Source of the DNA: Laburnicola sp. R22_1
Lineage: Eukaryota; Ascomycota; Dothideomycetes; Pleosporales; Didymosphaeriaceae
DNA: 64,000 nt
Assembly (NCBI GenBank): GCA_014281115.1
Contig: JACONQ010000019.1
Coordinates: 744,001 to 808,000 of the forward strand
Direction: 5' to 3'
In this document: positions 45,601 through 55,876 of the stretch, one piece after another
How the letters are laid out: each line of letters starts with the position of its first letter
Numbering within the stretch: position 1 is the stretch's first letter
Made by a program: the position numbers and the translations under genes
Notes under the pieces: model-generated
Databases searched by the model: none
Seen by the model: the letters and a program-made list of their open reading frames with translations, nothing else
What the model was told of the DNA's origin: nothing

Positions 45601-47014
45601 CGCTGTCGCTGAGCTATGCTGGCCTCAGTCAACTCGCTGCGATGCTTCCGAATGGCCTCAATGAAGTCGTGATGTTTCTTCTTCTCCTTGGTCTCTCGGG
45701 CGTCACGTTGTTGCTTCTCGAGTTTCTCGGTGAGGCGCGCTTCGCGTAAGGACTGCTTCTTGAGACGGCGGTAATTTGTGCGGTTGGCCGTCATGGCTAG
45801 GTTATCTGCATGTATCATTTCCCGGCTGATTTGTTTCCGCAACAGGCGCTGCTTGGGGAGTAGATTGAGCATCTTCTGCTCAATGACGAGCGAAAGCTTT
45901 ACCTTGCCGTCATCCTTGGGCGTGTCGGTTTTTCTAGTATTCCAGGATCCGATGGTGGCGCTAATCTTCTCCAACTCGGCTTTCCTCGAGGACAACCGGT
46001 TGTAAAGGATGACCTCACGCGCCTCTCTCTCCCGAGCATCAATCAATTCCATGTCCTTCCGAACATCCTCCATATTGACGCCGAGGGGCATAATGGATGA
46101 GATGTAGGGACGCTGCGAGCGGTACATGTGTGAGATGTAGTGGAGGTCTTCCTTTACGTAGTCGGGACCCCAAGGATTCTTCATCTTGTCTGGATTCTTG
46201 TGTTCAGGAGCAACATCTGAAGATTGAACGGATCCATTTGCGCCAACACCTGCAGCACTAGCGGCGCGAGTAGCATTGTCGAGCACTTGACTGGCTGCCG
46301 CAACAGCGTCAGAAACGCTCTGCTTCTTCGGTTGTTGGGTGCTGTATAGCTGTTGCTGTATGTCTGCGGGCAGAGGGAGACCCTTTGATAGGTGCTTGAA
46401 GGCGGAAATCTGCGTGCGTAAGAGGTCGAGCTGGTCGTGGGACAAGGACGATGTAGGAGCGGTGGCCGATGTTGGGGTCTGGCCGTCCCCAGAAGATGCC
46501 TGTCCTCCTGCAGCTACGCCCTGGACACTCGATGTAGGCGCGCTCGACACTTGCAAAGGGGCTGCAGACTTCCCATCGGTTGCGAGGGTAGGTTTCGCAC
46601 CGTTGGCTAGGCCTGTCACCGCACCATGTTGATGCGCCAGTTGGTCGCCTTGGCTCTGCTGGCGCTGCTGCATCTGTTGTTGAAGCATCATCTTCTGCTG
46701 GTTTCGCGCGCCATTATGCCTTTGCACAAGAGCAAGCAGATTGCGAGCCTTGATGAATTCGGGGTCTGTCTCCGGAACGTTTTTGTTTCGCATCTCTGTG
46801 TATTTCTGTGCTACTATTAGATCGTCGTTCCATGTCCGAAGATGCGCGACCCGTTTGCGATAGAGATAGATGGAGTGTGTTGTGAAGAGGAAAGAGACAG
46901 AGGGAGGACGTTGAATGTACATACATTGAAGATCTGTTGCACCATTTCCTTGGTCAGCCCGGCAGGAAGCTGCGCTGGGCCAGCAATGCCCGGCACTGCC
47001 TGTACCGACGCCAT
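42678..47014 (-). CDS. Snf2/Sth1-type SWI/SNF-RSC chromatin remodelling ATPase
   Basis: Exons 47,014-46,925 and 46,805-42,678, with a 119-bp intron, encode 1,405 residues; the joint QQIFN-KYTEM restores a conserved helix. Domains: Gln-rich N-terminus with QLQ motif (about 155-182, LLRTQISAFKHL), HSA/post-HSA helices (about 330-420, EKKKHHDFIEAIRKHRSEL), SNF2 N-lobe with Walker A DEMGLGKT (about 594) and DEGH box (about 696), helicase C-lobe with QAQDRAHRIGQ (about 997), SnAC region, two AT-hook-like basic motifs (KKRGRKPK, RKRGRPAP) and a C-terminal bromodomain (about 1,260-1,370, PDYYQLIKNPI and NCRTYNEDSS). It is the nuclear ATPase that slides and ejects nucleosomes. Whether it is Snf2 or Sth1 needs a tree; length and layout fit either. 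Confidence 0.95.
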
Positions 47015-48930
47015 GGTGATTGTGATGTTATGGCGCGCGGGAAGGCTGCTCTAGACAAAAGGACGCCTTGTACGCGGTCGTCGCGCGCAGTGGAAGGCGA
47101 CACCAAACGCGCCAGAATAGGGAGCGAGAGTCGCAGGGAGTGATGGTGCGCGCGTAGGTGGCCCCTATGACATTATCGGGCGGAGTGGTGCCGGCGCGAG
47201 GCCCTCAGTGAATGAGGCTGATGGAGCAGGGTCGGGGGACCGCCGAGGGTGAAGTCGCGAAGGGAGGCACGCTGAGGCCGCCGATGCAAATTCGGTGGGG
47301 CGGGGGTGCAGAGGCGCAACAGCGCGCGGGGAGGGCAGAAGGTTTCTGCACGCGTCAAAGGAAGCGTGTTGCGCACGGGGATAAGATGCGGGCGGACGCG
47401 GTGGGAGATCGGGGATGGGGCACTTGGGGTTCCAGTGTTGGCGAGCGTCTATGGAGGGCGTGAAAAGCCATCAGTCAGCCGGGGCCGTGCCAGCCACGCT
47501 AGCCATATCAAGCTTGGCGGCGGAGATGGGCGTCACATGATCACAACTCTCACAGCTGCTTCACGACATCTTTCCACGTCCATTTCTGCCATTACCTACA
47601 AAATCTTCCGCACGTCGTGCACATGAAGCTGCCGTGCCCTCTGTTCTTCGACGCCACAGGGTGCTTGGGCCGCAGCGTCGCGCCGGAACCATGCACGACA
47701 TATGGGCCTAGCGCTGGCCAAGCCAACCCGGCGGGGAGCCCGATGACGCTTCCCATGTACTCCTCCAGCGCACCATACGCGTGCTCAGGTGAGCTGGCAG
47801 CTCATCGAAGCGGCCGTGTAATCGTTCCCCGTTCTTACAGGCCGGGCTCTGCCTCTAAGCCGCTACCCGGGAGAAGAAATGTTCGAATATACCCGTTGAG
47901 TACTTTGTTGAGTTTTACACAGTGCACAGTTTGAAGTTGACGATTGTATTACAATCACCGCGTCATGCTTTGGCTCCCCACTGTGGCTAATCCTAATCGC
48001 GCCTTTTTCTTTACGTACTTTAGCTGTTAAACCTTAGTTGTGCTTGCTGTTAAGTCTTATAATCTGTAAAAGGTTAGGTCGACTATAAACTGATATGAAT
48101 GAATGAATGAAAACCGAACAACGCTTTCTCACCAACAGTATGATTTTCGTGCTGCATGTGTCAACCAGTTCCACTGTCTTCCATGCCAGCAATGAATCTT
48201 CAGTCGGATGTGGACCCCTCTAAGCATTTTAATACGCTCACCACGAGCTACATTACACTCTCCTGCCTCGTGCGTAGGTATGGAGCCTCCTTTATTCCTA
48301 ACGTACTCATAAATCCACTGCATACCTGTATCTTCAGGACTATTGTGTTCTATGTATGAACACTATTCTTCACTCTAGCTCATGATCAATATGCAAATCT
48401 CCTGTTGCTAGAGACTCCTAGTAATTATGACTGGACATGAAATTTCTAGAATTGCACTATATGTAATAATATCGTGGGCCATGCTTAGGAAGACGCACAT
48501 AGGATTTTTCTCCGTCGGACTATACAGACCTCCGGATCTCATACAGACCAGCAATCAATGAGTTCAGCACAGCTAACCTAACTAAACAGGCTTCTATGGA
48601 ATTTGTATACATGTGCGTAATAGATCTAGAAGCTTCAAGAGGCTGGTTGTATCTCAAGGTAAACAGTCCATCTTACCCACATTAGGGCACGCATTAGTCG
48701 CCAGCTGCATATACTGGCTTTTTAATCCATCCCAGACATACATCGGGTCCAGTGCATGCCAATGTGACTCAAACTGAAAGAAAAGGGCAGATTAGCACTC
48801 GAAACACGCGTTAAAATTTCATGGTACTCTTTTATTCATCCATATTTACACTATGAGCACTGCAAACTACAAAAGAGCGTGCGATACAAAGAAACCAAGT
48901 GAAATGAATTGCTTCTCACTTCGCATCCGT
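47015..48930. other. Intergenic region
   Basis: The first 500 bp are GC-rich and will hold the remodeller promoter. Forward frames of 83-106 codons at 47,212-47,934 overlap each other and lack any domain. 48,000-48,930 is richer in AT and contains nothing recognisable beyond the 3' flank of the esterase gene. Confidence 0.45.
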
Positions 48931-50094
48931 CTAAGTCAAGGTTGGTGCAGTCCAGTCAATGTACGAGTTGACATCAGCAGAAGGGCCCTTCTCAACGTTT
49001 GCCGTGTTTCCTCCCTTGTTAAGCAAGAACTTGTTGATGAAAGCCGTCAATTCGCTCTGCTGATTGCCTGGGAACTGGCAATGGTTGTGCCTGCCCGCGC
49101 CGGTGAAACCCATGTTGTCAGGAACACCAAGCGCCTTGTAGATCAAACGACCTGCCTTCATGCAAGCAGTCGTAGATACGGGTCCGAGCCAATCGATCTC
49201 GTTCTCAATGACGATCAGACCGCGGGGAGCGACCATACCCGCAAGCTGGTGGTGGTCGGTAGCGGTCGTGCTGGACCTGGTCGCGAAGGAGTTGAAAGCG
49301 GGGGAGAACCAAACGTTCTCACCGACGATCTGGCTCGACGTCTGGATGTTCTTGCCCTTGGCCTTCTCCGAGTCGGAGATGCGCCAGCAGGCGGCACCAC
49401 CGGAACCGGACTCTTGCGGGATCCCGAGAGCGATACGGTTAACGAGAGCGGCAGCAACAAAAGCACCCTTGCCGTTCCTGGAGCATCCAGTCACACCAAT
49501 GCGCTTGGTGTCGATGTTGTGGCCCGTGGTCGCCTCCAAAGCATCGATAACACGATCGACACCCCATGCCCACGCAGTCAAGGCACCCGCGCTGTGTCCA
49601 GAGCCGTATAGGTCGTAGAACTTGCCCCTTCCACGACTGCCCTGGCCGTACTGTTGAGCCATTTGGTCGTTGTTGAAAGTGATGGTCGCGACACCACCAG
49701 GGACCGGGATACTTGCGCCGCCGTAGGCAATGATGGCGGGAACGGAAGATCCGCTGTTGCCCCTAATCGAGACAGAGAAGGAGATAGATTTGCCTCCCTC
49801 GCCAGCAGTGAACGAAAGAGTTCCACCAGAGTATGTAGCGGAGAAGATGGAAGGCTTCGGGGGGAAGGTTCCAAGTTCCTGAGCCTGCATGGCAGCGCTG
49901 ACCTCCTTGTTCTTGCACTCGAAATCGGCCTTGGTCTTGACATCTGTACCATCGAAGAACTTGAACGGGTTGGGAAGTTTAGAGTTGGCCGTGGTTGGGA
50001 ACGTGGTCGGGACTTTGCAGGCGGCCTGGCGCGATTCCAGCGGCGCAGCCAGCACCGTGGTGGCAAGGAACGGAAGGATGATGGAGTACTTCAT
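48931..50094 (-). CDS. Secreted CE15 4-O-methyl-glucuronoyl methylesterase
   Basis: A single 387-codon exon. Signal peptide MKYSIILPFLATTVLA, then a CE15 alpha/beta-hydrolase domain without a CBM. The nucleophile is Ser205 in the family signature GCSRNGKGA. The acid Glu228 (PQESGSGG) and His338 (RHNHCQF) fall at the same spacing as in Trichoderma Cip2 (23 and 133 residues after Ser). Cys pairs (26/60, 204/339, 236/311) could form the usual disulfides. The enzyme cuts ester bonds between lignin alcohols and glucuronic acid on xylan, loosening lignocellulose. A short 5' leader follows a TATATA at about 50,170. Complements the GH6 gene in the same island. Confidence 0.95.
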   Translation of the reverse strand: MKYSIILPFLATTVLAAPLESRQAACKVPTTFPTTANSKLPNPFKFFDGTDVKTKADFECKNKEVSAAMQAQELGTFPPKPSIFSATYSGGTLSFTAGEGGKSISFSVSIRGNSGSSVPAIIAYGGASIPVPGGVATITFNNDQMAQQYGQGSRGRGKFYDLYGSGHSAGALTAWAWGVDRVIDALEATTGHNIDTKRIGVTGCSRNGKGAFVAAALVNRIALGIPQESGSGGAACWRISDSEKAKGKNIQTSSQIVGENVWFSPAFNSFATRSSTTATDHHQLAGMVAPRGLIVIENEIDWLGPVSTTACMKAGRLIYKALGVPDNMGFTGAGRHNHCQFPGNQQSELTAFINKFLLNKGGNTANVEKGPSADVNSYIDWTAPTLT

Positions 50095-51726
50095 GATGAA
50101 TGAAATGATGTCTTGTTCTGAGAGGTGCCACTGGAGAAGAGTGACTGCTGAAGGCGTACATTGCTTGCTTATATAGGGGCGTGACGATGCCTACTAATTC
50201 CCGAGACCCGGCGGTAAAATTGTTTTGCTATATGAAGACTGGTCGTGCGAGTGAACCCCGTGGGCGTGAGTATAGTGTAATAAACGATCGAAGGGCTTGG
50301 CTAGGGCGAGCCCTGTTCTTTCGCCAGAGCACCACTGAACGAGGACTCCATGAGAAAGCTACCAGTTTCCCAGGTTCGAAGTGATTGTCTTGAGTGGCGA
50401 TTGAACCCTCTGGTCAATGAACTCTAGACAGTCTGCGGGCGTCTGGAGCTCGAAAAGATACACCTTTGTTACTTCCAGCTCATGCACTCCTTTGCATGGC
50501 ACGACGCGTATGCGGCAAACAGGATGGTCATGGTACCCGGCTATAACCTCGAAAATGTACCCTCTTGTACCATGCTCAAAGTTGTTCTACATAGAAGAGA
50601 CGCAGTGATTGATGGAATAACTCGTCATTTGTGAGTGTGTCTATTCTGGATCTTCAAACCAGGTCTTTCGGTTCCCTTGAGCCGTTCGAGACGAGTTCCC
50701 ACTCTATAATCCTTGAATTTTGCACCCGTGTGGAGAAACCGAGCTAGAATTCATGTAATTGTGTGTATTGGTAGGCGAACAGACCAGCATTCCCCAGAAT
50801 AGCATTGTGGAGTGCGTGGCAGGTTTCGGTGGGGTCATAAAAGCCGAGCAAACAGAGACCACAGCGGCTGGTGGATTGGCTCCGCAAGATAAAGAGACAC
50901 TTTAAAACCCTGTAGCAATTTAAGGTTGTGTCCATGACACATGGGGGTGTTTCAACTTTCATAGATTGCCGGTTTTAGCCTGATGGCGGCAACCAAAGAA
51001 TAGCCGAAACGTAGCAGCAATCTGGGGTTGACCGAGTCGGTTCGCGAAGAGGACTGAATCTAGAGACTTCGCTTGGTACTCTTGGCTATGATGATCGTGG
51101 GCTGATCGTCGAAGTGTTGCTTTCTCTGGGGATGGTGCTAGCTCTTCGATTGAATTGCAACCTTGACTGTAGTTGATCCCCAACGACGGCTTTGCCACTC
51201 AAAACCTTCGCCCCAAAACGCGCGGTAACACCTCTGGAGTAATCTGTGAATAGCAAAACATCAATGGTAACACAAGTCATCCTATAGTCGCTCTCACTTA
51301 AGCGGATGAGTGTTGTACTCTCGGCGAGTCCCAATTTCGAAAAAAGGGGAGCAAACTCCTTTTCCGGTGTGATTTTGGACTGTATGCCGAATACATTTTC
51401 TTAAATGAAACCCCTTGCGAGTTTGCTAGGTGATAATTCGGTAAGACTTAGCTAGGTGAGTGTGTTGTGTATGCTCGGCGCTAATATAACAACGCCCGTG
51501 TTAGGCCTCTGGAGAGTGCGTCTTGTCGTCGTTGAATGTGAGGTCGATCTACGGGCGTGGTGGGCGCATATGGTAGGTGCGACGGCTGAAAGGTAGATTC
51601 TGACCACCAAAAAATACCTCCTGGTCGGCTCAACGTCTCTACCAAATCTTACTAGTTTTATTGCCGACACGGAGTGATTTTACGATCGAATGAGAGTCTA
51701 GTGTATCCCTGACCAGTGCTCATTCA
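50095..51726. other. Intergenic region
   Basis: The left part is the CE15 promoter. The rest shows only short frames on both strands, with no domain, tRNA or repeat that I can recognise. Confidence 0.45.
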
Positions 51727-52602
51727 TCATCGCCGGCCTTTCTTGCCCTTCGGCTTATCGCCACCTCTCTCACTCGTCAAACCCGCCAAATCCCTCTTAC
51801 TCAGTGTCAACGTTCCGCCCTTAAACTTGCCCACAGTAGGACCTCCAACCCCTCTCTCCCTCCTGCCCACGACTTTCCTTGTCTTTTGCTCTTTTTCCAG
51901 GATAACTCCATTCTCCTTCGCCTCCGCACGCCTCTTTTCGTCGCGCATATGTGCTTTGGCCACTATGCCTTTCCGATGCGACATGGGCATGCTCTTCTGC
52001 GTGAATATGGACTTCTTTGCGCCGAGCGACTGGATGTGCAGGTCGGTGAGCTTGTGGCGCGCGTTGGCGGATTCACGTAGGGTACCGGTACGGGTCGAGT
52101 ATGTGGGTGCCTTGGAGGAGAGCAAGTTTGACTCGCGAAGAAGTTTCTGGAGTTCGAGGTCGTTCTTGAGGTGGGCGGCTTCGAGAGGGTCGTCTTCTTT
52201 TTTGGGCTTCGGTGCGGCTTTGGTGGCTACGGCGGCGGATAGTGAGGGCGGTTTAGCGGACATGAAGGCGCGCAATTCGGCTTTGGACGTTTTGTCGCGC
52301 GTGTGTTGGGTGGATGCATAGTCGAACACCTGAACGCCGTTGTCGTCTTCGTAGGAGGAGCTTATGCCGGACCAGTCTGATTCCTCCTCCGCTTCCTCCT
52401 GCCGTTGCTCAATTTCTTGGATTTTCGGCCTCACGGGCTCGATGTCGAGTGGTTTGAATTTTGCCTCGAATGCTTTGCGGAAGAGAGCTTGCATATCTTC
52501 TCCATCTGAGTGCTGCGAGCTCGACGACGGTGACGATGTGCGAGAGGACCGCTCCAGTTCTTCGCGCGTTATGCGCTTTCGTTTCCCAAGCGTAGGCGCC
52601 AT
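51727..52602 (-). CDS. faf1: 40S ribosome assembly factor Faf1-like
   Basis: A single exon of 291 residues from MAPTLGKRKR; an upstream in-frame Met at 52,737 would add 45 residues without typical features and is disfavoured. The N-terminal half is acidic and disordered (EERS.., QHSDGED, EESDWSG). The C-terminal half carries the Faf1/DUF4602 signatures: an alternating basic helix region (SHRKGIVAKAHMRDEKRRAE), ENGVILEK and RGVGGPTVGKFKGGTLTLSKRD. The Lys/Arg-rich tail suits nucleolar localisation. In yeast Faf1 is needed for pre-rRNA cleavages that make 18S rRNA. It is divergent from his6, with 182 bp between starts. Confidence 0.85.
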   Translation of the reverse strand: MAPTLGKRKRITREELERSSRTSSPSSSSQHSDGEDMQALFRKAFEAKFKPLDIEPVRPKIQEIEQRQEEAEEESDWSGISSSYEDDNGVQVFDYASTQHTRDKTSKAELRAFMSAKPPSLSAAVATKAAPKPKKEDDPLEAAHLKNDLELQKLLRESNLLSSKAPTYSTRTGTLRESANARHKLTDLHIQSLGAKKSIFTQKSMPMSHRKGIVAKAHMRDEKRRAEAKENGVILEKEQKTRKVVGRRERGVGGPTVGKFKGGTLTLSKRDLAGLTSERGGDKPKGKKGRR

Positions 52603-52784
52603 CTTGCATATATGAAGGGTGTGGTGAACGCACGGGAAGCTATTGATGGGTAGTTTCAAGAAACCGCCCATGTTAAATTTTAGAACGCCAATATTTCGCC
52701 AAGCCATCCTGTCTACCCCTCCCCCGCACCCCGCCATCTACCTTTGTATCATCAGACAATCTCTAAGCCCGATCGTATACAGCA
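52603..52784. promoter_or_regulatory. Short bidirectional promoter faf1/his6
   Basis: Only 182 bp separate the divergent start codons. A C-rich stretch (CTACCCCTCCCCCGCACCCC, about 52,713-52,732) lies in the middle and could serve both directions. No consensus TATA or TGACTC-type general-control site is evident. Confidence 0.45.
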
Positions 52785-53706
52785 ATGACTCGCTTCCGCC
52801 CGTGCATAGATCTGTATCGTGGTGATGTGAGCCAGATTGTCGGCGGCACCCTCACCACTTCGGAAAAAGAGCTTAAAACCAACTTCACCTCGCAGCTCAA
52901 CTCAGCTCACTATGCCAAACTGTATCTCGAAAAGGGGCTGACTGGCGCGCATGTGATTTTACTGGGCCAAGATGAGCTCAATATCGAAGCAGCTAAGAAA
53001 GCTTTGGAAGCGTGGAAGGGAGGCATGCAGGTCGGTGGTGGCGTCACAGAGAAGAACGCACAAGAGTGGCTAGAGCAAGGTGCAGACAAAGTGAGTGATG
53101 ATTTGGACTTGAACGATTACCTCTGCCGTCAATGAAATGTTATCTAATCAAAGTTATAGTAGGTAATAATCACCTCCTATCTCTTTCCTCCTCCAGACTA
53201 TAAATTCTCAATGGAGCGGTTGCAAGCTGTTCTACAAGCTCTGAACAACGAGAAAGAAAAGCTGGTCATTGACCTTTCTTGCAAGAAGAAGGACGGCAGA
53301 TGGTTTGTCGCTACCAATAAATGGACTACCATTACCGACTTCGAGCTCACTCAAGGTCAGCTCGCGATTGCCGCTATTCAGAAAGACATAGCTCATGGTG
53401 TGCACAGAATCTATATCACTCTTGGAGCCCTATTGCTCCGAGTTTCTCATTCATGCAGCTCATGTGGAAGGCCTCCAGCGTGGAATTGACCACGAGCTTG
53501 TCAGCAAACTCGCAGAATGGTGCACCATCCCCGTAACGTATGCGGGAGGCGGTCGGTCTATCGAAGACCTCAAACTAGTCCAGAAGCTCAGCAACGGCAA
53601 AGTGGATCTTACTATTGGCAGTGCCCTGGATATCTTTGGGGGTGTGCGTGTAACGCTTGATGAATGTGTCAAGTGGAATGAAGAACAAGAGAAGGGAACA
53701 TCTTAA
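52785..53706 (+). CDS. his6: HIS6: ProFAR isomerase of histidine biosynthesis
   Basis: Exons 52,785-53,090, 53,163-53,355 and 53,408-53,706 (introns 72 and 52 bp) encode 265 residues, the normal eukaryotic length. It is a (beta/alpha)8 barrel: RFRPCIDL at the N-terminus with the catalytic Asp, [48 protein letters not shown] and GSALDIFGG phosphate-binding loops. It isomerises the ProFAR aminoaldose to the aminoketose in the fourth step of the pathway. The usual His/Gly after PCIDL is Tyr-Arg-Gly here (IDLYRGDV), a mild departure. Intron 1 acceptor TAGTAG|GTAATA has two possible AGs; only the second stays in frame. Confidence 0.93.
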
Positions 53707-54106
53707 TAGCCTGCAGACGTCCGGATGGCGCGGGCTTCAACTTCGCATGGGAACTGGTTTCTTTCCACTCGAGCATCCCGGTAGTGTGTTGACTGGTAAA
53801 GCGGAGGACGAACGAAAAATAGCGCGGCTTCAGCAAGGGGTGACTACCTATGCATCTTCTTTTCCTCTTGGGAATGCCTGCATGACCGGGCGGCGATGGC
53901 TCTATGTAGAATAGGGGATAAACGGACCATCTTCCGTTTGTGTGGGCTCAATGGAGCAACGTATAAACGATGAAATAGACAATGGAGCAATATTAGATGT
54001 ATTATGACAGACATCCTTAGTGGCAGTAGATACACGTACTGACGTACAACCAGCTTCCAACATTTCTATATCCCCTTTTACTGATTGTCCATCGACATGT
54101 TTCTAC
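53707..54106. other. Convergent 3' flanks of his6 and the SDR gene
   Basis: 400 bp between two converging genes; nothing beyond likely 3' UTRs is seen. Confidence 0.5.
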
Positions 54107-54845
54107 CTACTCCTTGATATTGACCTCTAGCCCAGTCGCAGCGTCATAAAAGCCGTACGCCTTCTCGGCAATATTCTTCGGGTTCAAATTCTTGTTTCCT
54201 GGAGCCACAACGCCTTCAGCAGTGATCAATCCCAAATGAATACCACTGTCGGAGAATGCTCGACTCAAACTCTGCACCATGTTGCGCTGTGCGGCCTTGA
54301 CAAGGGATAGAGAGAAAAGCTGGGGCTCGGGATCCCAGGGAAGATGACTGTTTGTTACGAGCAGGCTAGGCTTGGACGAGGGCCTGGACTTCTTGAGACC
54401 TTGCAGCCGTGGAATAGCCCACTGGGCAATTATGTATAGAGCGAGAATGGAAGTCTAGATGTGTTTCAGTGAAAGTATACCAACATGTATGCAAAAGACC
54501 AATTACCTTCAAGTCCTCGTCGATCTCCTCAACAGAGACGTCCAGCACCCCGCTCGGCTTGATCCTCGCTGCATTGAAAAACACAACTTCTGGCTCTTCT
54601 CCCTGGGTCAGCTGATCAATCTGCTTCAGTACTGACGGGATAGATGACAGATCAGAAAGGTTGAGGCGGAGAGTGTCGACTTTGACGCTGGAGCTAGCCT
54701 TGGAGACGAAGGCTAAGTCTTCGTTCTCCAAGCGCTGCTTGTTACGGGCGAGCAGAACAACGTGGTTGAAACCGTGAGAGACGAATTCGGCAACTGTATG
54801 ATTGCCAATGCCAGGGCCAGAGCCGAAAGCAAGGATGGTCGGCAT
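54107..54845 (-). CDS. Atypical short-chain dehydrogenase/reductase
   Basis: Exons 54,845-54,507 and 54,454-54,107 join over a 52-bp intron to give 228 residues. The start MPTILAFGSGPGIG sits directly on the Rossmann nucleotide-binding motif (G-S-G-P-G-I-G), followed by VVLLARN and VVFFNAARI in place of the usual NNAG. The expected catalytic Tyr of YxxxK is absent: the site reads LFSLSLVKAAQRN, so Lys is present but the Tyr position is Leu. Such members occur in fungi without known reactions. An upstream in-frame Met (54,899) is possible. It is the last gene before the AT-rich block and may be under relaxed selection, but the frame is intact. Confidence 0.8.
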
Positions 54846-55289
54846 GGTGATTGTGTGGTGGGTAGCCTTGGTAGTGATGATAGAATTGTAGAAGAGCAAT
54901 AGATAGAGTTCTTGAGGATGATGCCCCTACAACGATGGTCGAAGCATACTTATATACCCGTCGACCAGGTGGCCCCCGCACATGAACAAGGCCGTCAGCG
55001 TCCATTTTGAGGATGTACTATCGTCCGTATGATTACTGAACAAAGCTTACGAGAGGTTTCTGCAAGAGACATAGCTCTACCGTTGGGTCCATAGCCTGAC
55101 GGGATGCAGTGTGCAGTGTGGGAATGTTCTCACCGCACTAGTGACTAGCTCCCGCGTCGCAGCTACACTAGTGTATGTCATTAAGCATTTCTCATTCCTA
55201 CTTTTCCTTCCTTGGTGGACAAGGGGACTTAAGGCATTTAATAGTGCTGCTCCTATAGCTAACCTTTGCTCTTTTAGTAATAATTATAT
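54846..55289. other. Island edge
   Basis: SDR promoter with TATATA near 54,950, then a gradual change to AT-rich DNA by 55,290. Nothing else recognised. Confidence 0.4.
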
Positions 55290-55760
55290 ATAGGTATGTG
55301 GCGTTAAATTAACTACTAAGGAGTAGAACAATAAAGGCTTTTATCTTAAATAATAATAATAAAAGTAAAGCCTCTTACTTAGTATTTAGAAAAAGTATAA
55401 GAAGGTTATTATAAAAAACAATCTTAAATAATATATAGCGTTAATTTAATCTACCTAAAGATAGGATAATAAAGGCCTTTATCTTAAATAATATAGAAAA
55501 AGTAGAGCCTTTTACTTAGTAAATAAAAAGAGCGTAAAAAGATAATTATAAAAAAAACGCGTATTTAAACTACTAAGTAAGACTAAGCGAGCTAAGTAAA
55601 GTATATAGTAGTTATTTTATATATGTTATTAAATTAACTACTTAGGAGTAGAATAATAAAGGCTTCTATCTTAAATAATATAATAAAAAAAGTAGAGCCC
55701 CTTACTTAGTAATTAAAAAAAGCGTAAAAAGTTAATTATAAAAAAAGACTTATTTTATAT
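55290..55760 (+). repeat. Three tandem arms of the long-TIR family
   Basis: Three forward copies start near 55,294 (TATGTGGCGTTAAATTAACT), 55,430 (ATATAGCGTTAATTTAATCT) and 55,622 (TATGTTATTAAATTAACTAC). Each is followed by AAAGGCTTTTATCTTAAAT- and GTAGAGCC...TTACTTAGTA-type sequence. They mark the edge of the island, as the same family marks the edge near 3,250. No inverted partner is seen within the window. Confidence 0.7.
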
Positions 55761-55846
55761 TATTACTAGGCTATCTGGGGCCACTTGGCTATCTCTATAA
55801 AATCTAACACTAGTGCTTAATTTGGTCACTAGTTACGCCCTATATA

Positions 55847-55876
55847 TAGACTCTATATATATATATATATATATAT
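55847..55876. repeat. (TA)n microsatellite
   Basis: A run of about 12-13 TA dinucleotides. Confidence 0.9.

Noticed and set aside
47212..47934. Overlapping forward frames of 83-106 codons
   Set aside because: GC-rich promoter region, no domain, no splice-consistent extension.
48853..49611. 252-codon forward frame
   Set aside because: Antisense to the CE15 esterase, whose catalytic motifs are on the minus strand.
50340..50420. Possible tRNA from B-box-like GGTTCGA and GGTTCAATC words
   Set aside because: No matching A box, acceptor stem or cloverleaf on either strand.
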